From Batillaria attramentaria (Eukaryota > Mollusca > Gastropoda > Batillariidae), in NCBI GenBank assembly GCA_018292915.2, contig JACVVK020000016.1:2716001-2780000 (forward strand): a DNA stretch of 64,000 nt. Direction: 5' to 3'. This document shows positions 1 through 10,397 of this stretch, one piece after another; positions within the stretch are counted from its first letter, which is position 1; the number at the start of each line of letters is the position of its first letter. The position numbers and the translations under genes are program-made. Under the pieces are notes generated by a model that saw nothing but the letters and a program-made list of their open reading frames with translations, ran no database searches and had not been told where the DNA came from.

Positions 1-118
1 CTTCAGAAGAGGTGTAACATGGTCACGTTAATCACAAGGTTAAAGTTTTTGTGCATGTACACACACAGAGCGAGCGGAGGGTTAATACATAGCCTCACTT
101 TGTAAAATAAGTGAGGAA
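1..118 (-). mobile_element. Helentron-like repeat, copy G (terminal fragment cut by the window edge)
   Basis: A short AC run, then GGAGGGTTAATACATAG and TCACTTTGT, match the end of the better copies at 56821-57901 and 52955-53837 in the same orientation. Only the 5' terminal part of the element is inside the window; the tandem core, if present, lies to the left of base 1. The terminal CTCCC motif is altered here to CTCAC, as also in the copy at 52955. Confidence 0.6.
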
Positions 119-263
119 ACAAACCTGCCTACCATGTGATGTCTGTTGAGCGGAACTGGACAATTTCTGTACACCCTCTACTGCCATCCAGTGAGCTGCA
201 AGTAAATTAAAAGAAACACATTTAGTGTCGTAAATACCGTTTTCCCCCCTTCATATTCAACAG

Positions 264-314
264 GGATGAATGTATGCCTAAGAGCACTCCTTGGCCTGTT
301 GTGCACGTTTCTGG
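264..314 (+). CDS. Putative signal-peptide exon of a secreted protein
   Basis: A pyrimidine-rich stretch ending in CAG (to 263) precedes this exon, and a strong donor GTGAGT follows at 315. The ATG at 266 opens a frame whose 16 complete codons read MNVCLRALLGLLCTFL and then one base, so the intron is phase 1. A short hydrophobic N-terminus ending in a phase-1 intron is the usual layout of a signal-peptide exon. The acceptor in front implies a 5' UTR exon to the left of the window. Joining the last G to GC at 3290 gives a glycine codon and stays open through the next exon. The protein family is not recognised. This is a splice-site and frame argument only, without transcript support. Confidence 0.4.
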
Positions 315-690
315 GTGAGTACTGACTTTAAGGTGCACTACGCTACTGCAGGGAGGGAGGGCGTCCTTTAGATACCCATATCATTATTATCATTGTTACT
401 ACCGTGGTACTCTGGTACAATTGATCAGTACAGTCACATCTTGGCAATGACTGCTAACAGAAGGGTTTATTTTGGAAAAGTTAACTTGTGTCCCTTGAAG
501 AATTCCTGTTGTCATTACAGGCTATGCCTTAGGATATTCATGGTCTTGAGACTGTTACATTTTGAGACAAAAAACAACAACAAAAAATCCTCCACAACTT
601 GCTTTCACAGACTTCTCAGCAAATAGAATGTATGGGAATTTATACCCAAGAACAATCTCTTCATCCACCAACAGGCAACCTCCAGAGAGA

Positions 691-725
<35 letters not shown>

Positions 726-771
726 ATATAAAGTTCTGCAAGAGGTTTCAGGGGGGAAAGTCTATATAATT

Positions 772-821
<50 letters not shown>
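691..821. repeat. AC and AT microsatellites
   Basis: An AC run (about 691-715) is followed by short AT runs and then a long pure AT run (about 775-821) directly abutting the first unit of the tandem array. A similar AC-then-AT arrangement recurs at about 1352-1467 in front of the second unit, so the microsatellite belongs to the repeat family rather than arising by chance next to it. Confidence 0.9.
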
Positions 822-824
<3 letters not shown>

Positions 825-1350
825 GAAGTAAGTAAAGCTGAGAGCGCTCCCTAGATCTAGGAGATGTGTGCTTTGTATGCCAGTGGACAAGTCCGCCTTG
901 CGCTATATTGGCTACAAGCCACAGTGGAGGGGGGGGGGGGGGGAATCTACCATCCTACCGCTGAAACGTCTAACAGATCTAAGGGTATCTCACCATTCAT
1001 AGGGCCCCCATTCCCCTCCCACCGGGAGGAAAATGGTCGGTACAACCAAGGCCATATGAATTGGTGATTTTAGCCGCTCACGACCATGGTTTCGGGTCAA
1101 TGGGACCCTCATCAGGTGAGCATGCGGCGATACCACTAGGGCTGCAGCGTCCAACTAGCACTAAAAGGCTGCCCCAGAATAATCTGGTGCGTCTCCCGTA
1201 CTAGCAGACATCGCTACCCTAAAGCTCTGCAAGAGGTTTCAGCGGAAAAAGACTAAATAATTTAGAAGGAGCAACTGCCTAGGTGTAATGTCATGTAATT
1301 ACATTTAATATAGAAAAGGAACAAAGGCGTCGCTAAAGCCTCCAGAGAGA

Positions 1351-1381
<31 letters not shown>

Positions 1382-1419
1382 ATATAAAATTATTTTAGCG
1401 ACGCCTTTGTTCCTTTTAG

Positions 1420-1470
<51 letters not shown>

Positions 1471-2648
1471 GAAGTAAGTAAAGCTGAGAGCGCTCCCTAG
1501 ATCTAGGAGGTGTGTGCTTTGTATGCCATTGGACAAGTCCGCCTTGCCCTATATTGGCTACAAGCCACAATGGGAGGTGGGGGGGGGGGGGGACCTACCA
1601 TCCTACCGCTGAAACGTCTAACAGATCTAAGGGTATCTCACCATTCATAGTGCCCCCATTCCCCTCCCACCGGGAGGAAAATGGTCGGTACGACCAAGGC
1701 CATATGAATTGGTGATTTTAGCCGCTCACGACCATGGTTTCGGGTCGATGGGACCCTCATCAGGTGAGCATGCGGCGATACCCTCGAGGGCTGCAACGTC
1801 CAACCAGCACTAAAAGGCTGCCCCAGAATAATCTGGTGCGTCTCCAGTACTAGCAGACGTCGCTACCCTAAAGCTCTGCAAGAGGTTTCAGCGGAAAAAG
1901 ACTAAATAATTTAGAAGGAGCAACTGCCTATGTGTAATGTCATGTAATTACATTTAATATAGAAAAGGAACAAAGGCGTTACTAAAGCCGAAAACATGCG
2001 CTCAATCAGGTCAGTTTGAAAGTAGGGGAAGTAAGTAAAGCTGAGAGCGCTCCCTAGATCTAGGAGGTGTGTGCTTTGTATGCCATTGGACAAGTCCGCC
2101 TTGCCCTATATTGGCTACAAGCCACAATGGGAGGTGGGGGGGGGGGACCTACCATCCTACCGCTGAAACGTCTAACAGATCTAAGGGTATCTCACCATTC
2201 ATAGTGCCCCCATTCCCCTCCCACCGGGAGGAAAATGGTCGGTACGACCAAGGCCATATGAATTGGTGATTTTAGCCGCTCACGACCATGGTTTCGGGTC
2301 GATGGGACCCTCATCAGGTGAGCATGCGGCGATACCCTCGAGGGCTGCAACGTCCAACCAGCACTAAAAGGCTGCCCCAGAATAATCTGGTGCGTCTCCA
2401 GTACTAGCAGACGTCGCTACCCTAAAGCTCTGCAAGAGGTTTCAGCGGAAAAAGACTAAATAATTTAGAAGGAGCAACTGCCTATGTGTAATGTCATGTA
2501 ATTACATTTAATATAGAAAAGGAACAAAGGCGTTACTAAAGCCGAAAACATGCGCTCAATCAGGTCAGTTTGAAAGTAGGGGAAGTAAGTAAAGCTGAGA
2601 GCGCTCCCTAGATCTAGGAGATCTTCTTGCAGAGCTTTAGAAACTGAC

Positions 2649-2680
<32 letters not shown>

Positions 2681-3215
2681 GGAAATAAGAACAAAGACGT
2701 CGCTAAAGCCGAAAACGTGCTCAATCAGGTCAATTTGAAAGTAGGGGAAGTAAAGCTGAGAGCGCTCCCTAGATCTAGGAGATGTGTGCTTTGTATGCCA
2801 TTGGACAAGTCCGCCTAACCCTACAAGCCACAGTGGAGGGGGGAGGGGGGATCTACCATCCTACTGCTGAAACGTCTAACAGATCTAAGGGTATCTCACT
2901 ATTCATAGGGCCCCCATTCCCCTCCCATCAGGAGGAAAATGGTCGGTACAACCAAAGCCATATGAATTGGTGATTTTAGCTGCTCACGACCATGTTTCGG
3001 GTCAATGGGACCCTCATCAGGTGAGCATGCGGCAATACCCACAAAGGATGCAGCGTCCAACCAGTACTAAAAGGCTGCCCCAGAATAATCTGGTGCGTCT
3101 CCAGTACTAGCAGACGTTGCTACCCTAAAGCTCACGTTTCAGTGGTAGGATGGTAGATCCCCCCCCCCCCCCCCCACATTGAAGGTAGTGCTCTCAGCTT
3201 TATTTACTTCCCCTT
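822..3215 (+). repeat. Tandem array of a ~555-bp dispersed repeat
   Basis: Units begin GGGGAAGTAAGTAAAGCTG at 822, 1468, 2025, 2579 and 2744. Units starting at 1468 and 2025 are almost identical over 557 and 554 bases and differ mainly in the length of a G run. The first unit is longer because it carries an extra AC/AT block; the fourth is cut after about 60 bases by an AT run (2651-2674) and restarts at 2744. The array ends with a short inverted piece (about 3133-3215) containing the C-run and the unit start reversed. Short open frames in the units are repeated copies of the same non-coding stretch. The whole array sits in the intron between the exons at 264-314 and 3290-3448. A diverged copy in the opposite orientation lies at 33000-33640. 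Confidence 0.85.
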
Positions 3216-3289
3216 TTAAATAGGGTTTGAATACCTACACCCTCACTTTTCATACTGGTGTACATGTATATATAGTACCTTTCAGAGAG

Positions 3290-3448
3290 GCATGGCCCAG
3301 GTGTTTGGGAATGTAGCTGCTGTAGACAACATTGTTGAGAGTAATGTCAGTATCTTCCACAAAATGCACATCTCCTTCTCGGGTCTGGCGGAATGGGGCA
3401 GCATCAGCAATGACCCCACAACCAAAAACTGGCTGGAACAGAATGGAG
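3290..3448 (+). CDS. Putative second exon of the secreted protein
   Basis: The tract TTTCAGAGAG ends at 3289 with three possible AG acceptors; the last one keeps frame with the phase-1 exon at 264-314. The exon is 159 bases, starts and ends in phase 1, and has a donor at 3449 (GAG then GTTAGA). It encodes about 53 residues beginning GMAQVFGNVAAVDNIVES and ending KNWLEQNG, with a potential N-glycosylation site (NVS). No family is recognised and no third exon was found in the next kilobases. It could be an isolated chance frame, but matching phase with the upstream exon argues for a real gene running rightward. Confidence 0.4.
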
Positions 3449-3466
3449 GTTAGAACTAAATAGAAC

Positions 3467-3862
3467 TTAATAATAATAATGAGTATTGTATAGGCACTTT
3501 ACCCAATTTCATGAATCGGCTCAAAGCGCCGCGAAGTGAACCCAACACATACGCTCACGTGAATCACACAAATTCTCTCACACATGGGACATAAACACAT
3601 TATAATCATGTGGTGCGAAGAGTCAGCTCAGCTGTTTAAGTTTCGGAATGTAGAATTGCATTTCAAATTCTCAAATTTTGTGGGCTGAACATTTCCAAAG
3701 CAGAGGGGGAGGAGGCCGGAGTACCCGGAGAGAACCCCTCAACAATCGACCCGAATGATCGGTGCACATACGAGAAGGAAAAATTCTTTGCCCTGAGTGG
3801 GACTCGAATCCCTGACCTCTCGCATTGGTGACAAGTCTCTTAACCACTAGACCACCGACCGA
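3467..3862 (-). mobile_element. tRNA-derived SINE (family A), full length
   Basis: Read on the minus strand, the head contains a box A-like TGGTCTAGTGGTTAAGA and a box B-like GGGATTCGAGTCCC, the internal pol III promoter of tRNA-derived SINEs. The other end is a TAA/TTA microsatellite tail preceded by GCGCTTTGAGCC, a conserved block that recurs in the fragment at 20785-20915. It lies immediately after the second putative exon, inside its downstream intron. Length is about 400 bp. It is not a tRNA gene, since the body continues far beyond a tRNA. Confidence 0.7.
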
Positions 3863-4267
3863 CGCTTCTTGTAAGAAGTATTACGGGCAAAAACGCTTCA
3901 AGAGAATTTGCATGGCAAACTGATTTCTGTTCGACTTATCCAAAGTTTGACTTATCCCTGGATGATGGATAAGTGGACGACAGATAAGGTTGAATTTCGA
4001 AGAAAGCTTTGAGTTAAACAAGTTGCACCCTTTCCCCCGCAGAAACGAACTGACGAACCCCAAATAAAGGTATTTAAAATCATTTATGATGAATGGTAGA
4101 TGTGGATCTTCTAGCAACCATTATGTAACACTGAAGTTTTCATTAGTGTTGATTTCAACCACTGCAGGAGTGACTGCCTGCACTTGTTGGTTTTTTTTTT
4201 TTTTTAATGCCCAAATGTGTTTTTGTTTCTTTGTTTGTTACGATTTCATTAGTTGTTTTTATTGTAG
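3863..4267. other. Intergenic/intronic stretch with decayed repeat
   Basis: No convincing gene. Bases 3925-3990 contain repeated words CGACTTATCC and GACTTATCC that resemble the ACTTATCTG words at 10020-10130, suggesting remnants of one Tigger-like DNA transposon family. A T run occupies about 4190-4205. Confidence 0.4.
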
Positions 4268-4440
4268 ACTGGGACACGGGATGGCTGAACGGTAGAGCGT
4301 TGGACTTTCAATGCTCAGGTCTTGAGTTTGAATCCCAGCTGTGGCCAAACATTTTTGCCCCGTCTTTGATATCACCTATACATGGTGGAAGAGGACATTG
4401 AACTCCCAAACACACATCCTTTTATTGCATGCCCATATGA
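4268..4440 (+). mobile_element. tRNA-derived SINE (family B)
   Basis: A tRNA-like head, with GGGATGGCTGAACGGTAGAG and a box B-like GAGTTTGAATCCC, is followed by a body containing CCCCGTCTTTGATATCACC and GGTGGAAGAGG. The same body, in reverse, follows the same kind of head at 26967-27152 and about 45770-45945, and a stub is at 48121-48181. The family is therefore defined within this window. Confidence 0.65.
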
Positions 4441-5153
4441 TTTCCTCTCACAAAAAAAATTATTAATGCATGGCAAATTTAAAATATTTCTTGGATATTG
4501 TCTGGGAACCTTTGAAATACTTTTGAACCACTATACACAGATGTGTCTGATTTTAAGAAATATTGGCTGAAAGAGTGTTCAGTATTCAAACTCAAAACAA
4601 TCTTTACTTTCGGACAAAAGACTCAGTGTTATCATTGTTTTTCTTCCACATGTATTGATAAGATTAAAAAACAAACATCCACCCAAAACATTCTCAGTCA
4701 AATCAGTGAAGAACTAAACTACATGTATGTTACATCAGGCGTGTCTTTTTTTGTGAGCCTGTATAAATTGTATCCTAGCCTCAAGCAAGAACTGTGCCTT
4801 TCAGGGCTTCTCCATGACTGCAAGTGCTGTCTCTCTCGTGAGCACATGCATCTCACCTGACTGTTGCTTGATTGGAATGATCTGTGCTTGTGGGGACAAA
4901 GCAGAGCAAGTGAGCACTCTTCCACTTCCTAGAGTGTCGTCTTGATATCACACATACTAGGTCAGCGGTAGATAGAATTACAAACCGATCAATCAGCTGT
5001 GCTACCAAGACAACACGCCAGGGAGTGGTTGAGTGCCCTTTGCATGTGGTACAATCTGTCAAGTAAGTTAGTGCCTTTAGGAGGGTGGGACACATAACAC
5101 CTGTTTAAACTGCAACTGCATGGAAAATGTCACATCTCCGTGCGAGTTATATA
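4441..5153. other. No gene seen
   Basis: AT-rich to mixed sequence with open frames shorter than 110 codons, none showing a recognisable domain or paired splice sites. It ends exactly at the left boundary of the LTR element. It may be intron of the gene to the left or plain intergenic DNA. Confidence 0.4.
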
Positions 5154-6076
5154 TGTAACCGTGTGCAGGCAAGGGACGCAACGCAGAGGTCGCTTTGACT
5201 TGTGTTGGTTTATTGTGACACTCAGGAAAACACAAAAATAAAAAAACAAGACCCCAAAGAAAATAGTGCAGAGTGAGAGTGTGATGGCAGAAATCGGAAA
5301 AACGTGACTCTCCTACGAGTGTGGCTCGACAAAGACAAAAACACTACAACGGCAAACTAAACTGGCGACGTCCTCCCTGGCCACGTGCACTCGAACTGAA
5401 AGACGCATGGCCAGGGGACTAATCGGCTTATATAGACGGGGCCCGGGCCGCAAAGGGAGCGGCTACCCCTGGCCCTCGGGAAGGCCTGGGGTGACGGGGG
5501 AAAAAGGGTAGATTTGTGTTTCTTACGGGTCAGTAATTTGTAGATTGCAGCCGATCTACTGGGCCTAGGCCGATCGGGTTTGAACCAAACGAAACTTCAA
5601 GGAAAGGGCTTTTAAGGGATATAGGTTGGGACTAAATCGGGGCTAGGGTTATTTTACTATAAACTTCTAAACAGCTCTACCAGACAGAGTTTTGACGGTG
5701 ACAAACCACAAAATCGCCAATTACACTGCTTCAAACCAAACATCTGCCACAAAACTAAACATATTTAAACAGATCTAACTTCGCTGGTTCCCCTGGAGTA
5801 ATCAGTTTCTCAACAGGTTAATGCTACGGCGAGATATTTAACCTCAAAGTCCGAGCAGAAACACAACTAATTTTGGCTACTGTGAGACATCATCAGGAAC
5901 GACAATCGCCGTGGAGTCTCAAGTTATGGTTCCTGGTCAAAGGCACTGATAGCTAGCGGGTAAAGGGGTGACAAGGGTAGCTAGAGGGAAGGCGGGAGGA
6001 AAATAAAGGAAGGGAAACAAGAAAAACTAATCTGGGAAAAATATCAATGGGTAGGGGCCGAGTATACCCGGTCTCA
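5154..6076 (-). repeat. 3' LTR of the gag-only element
   Basis: It matches 7995-8916 almost base for base; visible differences are one extra A in an A run near 5245 and single substitutions near 5480 and 5493. On the minus strand it opens with TG and closes with CA. The minus-strand sequence AATAAA (plus-strand TTTATT, 5209-5214) lies about 55 bases from its end and could direct polyadenylation. Confidence 0.9.
5209..5214 (-). terminator. Candidate polyadenylation signal AATAAA in the 3' LTR
   Basis: Plus-strand TTTATT reads AATAAA on the coding strand of the element. The identical signal exists in the other LTR at 8050-8055, as expected for an LTR R region. Confidence 0.5.
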
Positions 6077-6085
6077 TCCCCCCCA
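6077..6085 (-). promoter_or_regulatory. Polypurine tract
   Basis: On the minus strand, a run of G residues followed by A directly abuts the 3' LTR. This is where plus-strand priming occurs in LTR elements. The position supports right-to-left orientation. Confidence 0.55.
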
Positions 6086-6678
6086 ACTGAACCTCAACCA
6101 GCGTCCTCGCTGGTGAAACCAAAAACAACATCCTCGCAAAAATGCTTGGTGGCCACCGGAAGCATAATCACAATCGTACACACACAACGAACAATTCCTT
6201 TCCCTGCGTGGCCAACATATTAGTGAGGGCCTAGCTAACCTCCGAGATAAAATAGTTCTAGACACAGTTTTGCATTGCAAAGGGTAACCTGACAGGAAGC
6301 GATCATTAAAATCAAACATACCTGTAAGTTAACATAACTATGTCAGAAACACAATAAAATAAAAGGGGAGTTCCCACAGCGTCAGCATCAAGACTAAGTA
6401 CACAATAATACCAGAAACTAAAATCATCAATAAATCAAAGTTCGAGAATCTGTCCATCAGTTTGGATTTGCACAAACGCTGAAGGACGGTCTTTGGGTTG
6501 AAATTCACAACACGGATCACGGCAGAGTTCAGGATGAAAGTCCAATACATGTAATCAAGTTACCACCAACACAGATGTCTTGAGGGATGAGATGACAAAA
6601 AAAATAATCACAGTTCTGGAAGGTTCATAACACAGTTTTTGTATCACAGCCACTTTGCTTTTAGGACACGCACTCACA

Positions 6679-7914
6679 CTACACATCAGCAGAGGCATTG
6701 TGCTGGATCCGCGCAGAGCGCCGCAGTTCTACGCACACTGGGATGGCGGAACGGGGTTTGGGTACCGGTTGTCGTCGCGCAACGGGTGTTGCGTCACCTG
6801 CCAGGCCGGCGGGTACTGAAGCTGGAACGTCCGCAGCTACCGGCCTTGCAGCAGACGGAGTGGCTGGGTCTGCTGGGTAGTATAACCACCACCCAACAGG
6901 CTCAGGATCAGGTCGAGAGTAAGAACAGTTGTCAGGCTGTGCAGACTCAGCGTTGTTTGACTTCACGGAAGTTCTTGCAGTTCGTCCGGGATGGCTGGTC
7001 ATCGGTTGCTTTGCACAGGTTGCAGCTACTGGTGGCTGATGATCTGGCACCTGGTACTGATGCTGCTGGTACACAGGCTGCTGCATCAGTGGGTGAGGGG
7101 TTGGAGAGTCCTGCTTTTCTCGCACCTGGTGTGACCCGCCATGCGATCGGCGTCGTCGTCGACGCCTCCTGCGCTGGCGGTATTCTCGCTTGGCTGGACA
7201 ATCACACTCCGTGTGACCAGCCTGGTCACACCAGTTGCACGCCGAGGTCTCAGGCATGGGCTCGGCTGGTTGTGGGGGCTGCTCCAGTCTTGCCGAGAGG
7301 GCAGCTACCGTGAGGCGCAGCTGCGTAATCTCCGCGGACATTGCAGCTAGCTGCAACTGCAGGGTGTCCGTAGTGATACTGTCCTCTCGCATCCAGCGCA
7401 GAGCTTCTGCCTTGGCCTCCTGAAATGTTGTGCGCGGTTTCTCCCTGATGTACCGCCTGACATCCCTGCGCAGCTCGGGTGGGTGAAGGCCGTCCGCGAA
7501 GCGGTCCCTGACCAGGTCTTCCGAGAGGTGGTCCTTCAGCTTTGCATTGACTCTGGCTGCTGCTGCTAACACGGCGTGGGCGTATTGATACACGCCCTCC
7601 GTCTTACCCTGTCTCCTGCCGTGAAATACTGACAGACGGGTGACCAGGTCTCTCTTGTCGCCAAATTCCCCCTGAATGAGGTCGAGGATGGCTGCCCCTG
7701 TTCTCCTGTCGTCGGCAGGTCGGCTGAGGATCTCGGCCCTCGCGCACCCGGTTAGTGCGCTGAGCACATATTCAGCACCGGCCCCTTCAGTCAACCTGTA
7801 GTGGTCCAGCCGTCGAAGCGCCTCCTCGACGAAAGTTTCAGCATCACAGCTGCCTCCTTCCCCATCGAAACGTGGCAGTGGTTCCGGGTTTACGAAGACG
7901 GGGTTGGTGGCCAT
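6679..7914 (-). CDS. Gag-like capsid/nucleocapsid polyprotein of the LTR element
   Basis: The frame of 411 codons starts MATNPVFVNPEPLPRFDGEG and is intact. Residues about 20-180 have the look of a Ty3/gypsy-type capsid region: helical, with an RFADGLHP-type segment near 138-145. A single CCHC zinc knuckle (C226-x2-C229-x4-H234-x4-C239) is followed by an arginine run (about 248-256). The C-terminal third is rich in P and Q and low in structure. Such proteins form the particle that packages element RNA in the cytoplasm. No pol frame follows, only about 600 bases to the LTR. The start was chosen because it follows the primer-binding region by about 60 bases and an in-frame stop lies upstream. 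The long frame on the opposite strand here is an artefact of the GC-rich codons. Confidence 0.8.
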   Translation of the reverse strand: MATNPVFVNPEPLPRFDGEGGSCDAETFVEEALRRLDHYRLTEGAGAEYVLSALTGCARAEILSRPADDRRTGAAILDLIQGEFGDKRDLVTRLSVFHGRRQGKTEGVYQYAHAVLAAAARVNAKLKDHLSEDLVRDRFADGLHPPELRRDVRRYIREKPRTTFQEAKAEALRWMREDSITTDTLQLQLAAMSAEITQLRLTVAALSARLEQPPQPAEPMPETSACNWCDQAGHTECDCPAKREYRQRRRRRRRRRSHGGSHQVREKQDSPTPHPLMQQPVYQQHQYQVPDHQPPVAATCAKQPMTSHPGRTARTSVKSNNAESAQPDNCSYSRPDPEPVGWWLYYPADPATPSAARPVAADVPASVPAGLAGDATPVARRQPVPKPRSAIPVCVELRRSARIQHNASADV

Positions 7915-7970
7915 GGTCAGTCAGTTTGTCACTCCAGCACTGTTTTCCTGATGTCAGCTCCCTTGTCGAT

Positions 7971-7988
7971 CCTGCTCCCGCAGCGCCA
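7971..7988 (-). promoter_or_regulatory. Primer-binding site
   Basis: On the minus strand, TGGCGCTGCGGGAGCAGG begins six bases inside the 5' LTR. The leading TGG fits the complement of a tRNA 3' CCA end. The tRNA species is not identified. Confidence 0.55.
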
Positions 7989-7994
7989 AAAAGA

Positions 7995-8916
7995 TGTAAC
8001 CGTGTGCAGGCAAGGGACGCAACGCAGAGGTCGCTTTGACTTGTGTTGGTTTATTGTGACACTCAGGAAAACACAAAAATAAAAAACAAGACCCCAAAGA
8101 AAATAGTGCAGAGTGAGAGTGTGATGGCAGAAATCGGAAAAACGTGACTCTCCTACGAGTGTGGCTCGACAAAGACAAAAACACTACAACGGCAAACTAA
8201 ACTGGCGACGTCCTCCCTGGCCACGTGCACTCGAACTGAAAGACGCATGGCCAGGGGACTAATCGGCTTATATAGACGGGGCCCGGGCCGCAAAGGGAGC
8301 GGCTACCCCTGGCCCTCGTGAAGGCCTGGGGCGACGGGGGAAAAAGGGTAGATTTGTGTTTCTTACGGGTCAGTAATTTGTAGATTGCAGCCGATCTACT
8401 GGGCCTAGGCCGATCGGGTTTGAACCAAACGAAACTTCAAGGAAAGGGCTTTTAAGGGATATAGGTTGGGACTAAATCGGGGCTAGGGTTATTTTACTAT
8501 AAACTTCTAAACAGCTCTACCAGACAGAGTTTTGACGGTGACAAACCACAAAATCGCCAATTACACTGCTTCAAACCAAACATCTGCCACAAAACTAAAC
8601 ATATTTAAACAGATCTAACTTCGCTGGTTCCCCTGGAGTAATCAGTTTCTCAACAGGTTAATGCTACGGCGAGATATTTAACCTCAAAGTCCGAGCAGAA
8701 ACACAACTAATTTTGGCTACTGTGAGACATCATCAGGAACGACAATCGCCGTGGAGTCTCAAGTTATGGTTCCTGGTCAAAGGCACTGATAGCTAGCGGG
8801 TAAAGGGGTGACAAGGGTAGCTAGAGGGAAGGCGGGAGGAAAATAAAGGAAGGGAAACAAGAAAAACTAATCTGGGAAAAATATCAATGGGTAGGGGCCG
8901 AGTATACCCGGTCTCA
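7995..8916 (-). repeat. 5' LTR of the gag-only element
   Basis: This LTR lies upstream of gag in the direction of transcription and so should drive it. A minus-strand TATA box (CTATATAAG, plus positions 8267-8275) sits in the interior of the LTR, and AATAAA follows about 215 bases later, giving a plausible U3-R-U5 order. Confidence 0.9.
8267..8275 (-). promoter_or_regulatory. TATA box in the 5' LTR
   Basis: CTATATAAG on the minus strand, followed by GC-rich sequence upstream. Transcription would start about 25-30 bases toward lower coordinates. Confidence 0.5.
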
Positions 8917-10154
8917 TATATAGATGTTACGCATCAGAAGGGGGAAAAAATATTTCAGTGCTCATGACACCTACGACTTAACTTTTTCGCTACGCGCGCC
9001 TCAAGCCTCGGCTGTTCCCAGCGCACTCGCGCTCAGTCTCACCGCACATCCGTTGCGTACGTAGCATTTTTAGCAGTTTTCGGATTTTTTGTTCACCGCT
9101 TTGGCAGTGTTTTATGCCCTAGTGTTTGGTATGGATGGAAAGTTCAACATTAGCTCTTTCAGAGAAAAATATTCGCCTGTGTGCTGATTTCACAAGAGAG
9201 ACACCAGAACATGCTAAACAACACGTGAAAAGTAAACACAAACAGACATTGTTTTCATGCAGCTGTGTTATTACAGAACAGAAGCGATCGTCTTTTCAAC
9301 AATGTAAATTGTGTCCTTACCTTGGAAATGGTTTGCAAAAATTCAGAACTGTATACCAGGTAACATTTTGTAGTTAGATGAAGAAAATCCTCGAAAAAAA
9401 CACACTTTTCACGAGTTCACTCGGCACTGTTTAGATCTAGCAGCGCTGGCCCATGTTTCAAAGTCGAATAGTGCGACTTGATTTGGTCCGATATCCAGCA
9501 CGTCATTCCTTATTATCAGCATCATCCGCTCCTTCATCTTCACTTTCTACAGGTAGATCCCCCTCTTCATCCGATCCCTCAGCTAGAACCTCTTAAATTG
9601 TAGTGAAACGCGCGCACATGGTTTTTTTTTCTGGGTGCCGCCATTTTGTTTTCCTGCAAACTCGGTCACATTCCATTCTGCAAGTGGGTCAAGGAAACGT
9701 TCCAGAAAAAATAACAGACCTTTTCTATAAAGGCCAGTAACAGCAAATTTACTCGTCGATAACCACTGAAAAATTATAGCAAGAGTTGCCTCTCTTAGAC
9801 CGCAGAGGTGTGGAAGGGGAATTTTTACAGTACGTGTCACAGCGCGCGATGTGCCCCATACAACGCAGACTAGCGAGTGGCACAGCTCGGGATGTGCCGC
9901 GGACAGAGGGGAAGACAGCATGTCACATGGCCGCATGTGACGCGGTGCGAAAAAGTTAACTGAAGCAAACATGGGAAATTTTGTTTGAGATAACTGAAGT
10001 TTGACTCATCCCTTGTGGAGTACTTCTTCAACTTATCTGTAGAAAATTTAGTCATGAATACAAAGAGCAAATTTGGCCAGGAAAATATTTTTGCTTCAAC
10101 TTATCTGAAGTTCAACTTAAGCGTGTTTGAGATAAGCATATGGGCCTGCATATA
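8917..10154. other. Unassigned sequence, possible decayed transposon coding
   Basis: An open frame at 9126-9377 (83 codons, with several cysteines and a KHK basic patch) ends at a GTAACA donor-like site. A second, shifted start at 9131 reads MDGKFNISSFREKYSPVC before a stop, so a small cysteine-containing exon with a frameshift is possible. No family is recognised. Bases 9960-10150 contain ACTTATCTG and TTGACTCATCC words like those at 3925-3990, probably Tigger-type transposon remnants. Confidence 0.3.
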
Positions 10155-10350
10155 CAGTACTCCTCGCTTAAGGTGACCCCCCACGGGACCAAAATTTTTT
10201 TTGATCTTATCCGAGGGGCACGCTAAACAGTCCTCTGATAAGATCAACTACCAGTAAAAAACTTGATCTTATCCGAGGAGCTCAATATTTGGCGATTATA
10301 TCATTTTTTTCACATTTTAGACCGAAAGACCTTCCGCCAAAATATGTAAT

Positions 10351-10397
<47 letters not shown>

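Larger units (their letters stand above)
5154..8916 (-). mobile_element. Non-autonomous LTR retrotransposon carrying gag only (TR-GAG type)
   Basis: Two direct repeats of about 922 bp (5154-6076 and 7995-8916) begin TGTAACC and end GTCTCA. They flank a 1.92-kb interior with a single 411-codon gag-like frame and no protease, reverse transcriptase or integrase. A primer-binding-like TGGCGCTGCGGGAGCAGG lies just inside the right LTR, and a purine tract lies against the left LTR on the minus strand, so transcription runs right to left. The LTRs differ by only a few bases, which means a recent insertion. TATA is present on both sides as a probable 4-bp target duplication. Such an element would need pol proteins from an autonomous relative. 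Confidence 0.9.

Noticed and set aside
864..2973. Four similar 63-67-codon frames, seemingly a gene family
   Set aside because: They are the same stretch of the tandem repeat unit read four times; length varies with the G run and there is no gene context.
3790..3862. tRNA gene on the minus strand
   Set aside because: A and B boxes are present, but the sequence continues into a SINE body and tail shared with another locus.
6639..7313. A 224-codon plus-strand open frame
   Set aside because: It lies antisense to the gag frame and follows from its GC-rich codons; it has no start context, domain or splice support.
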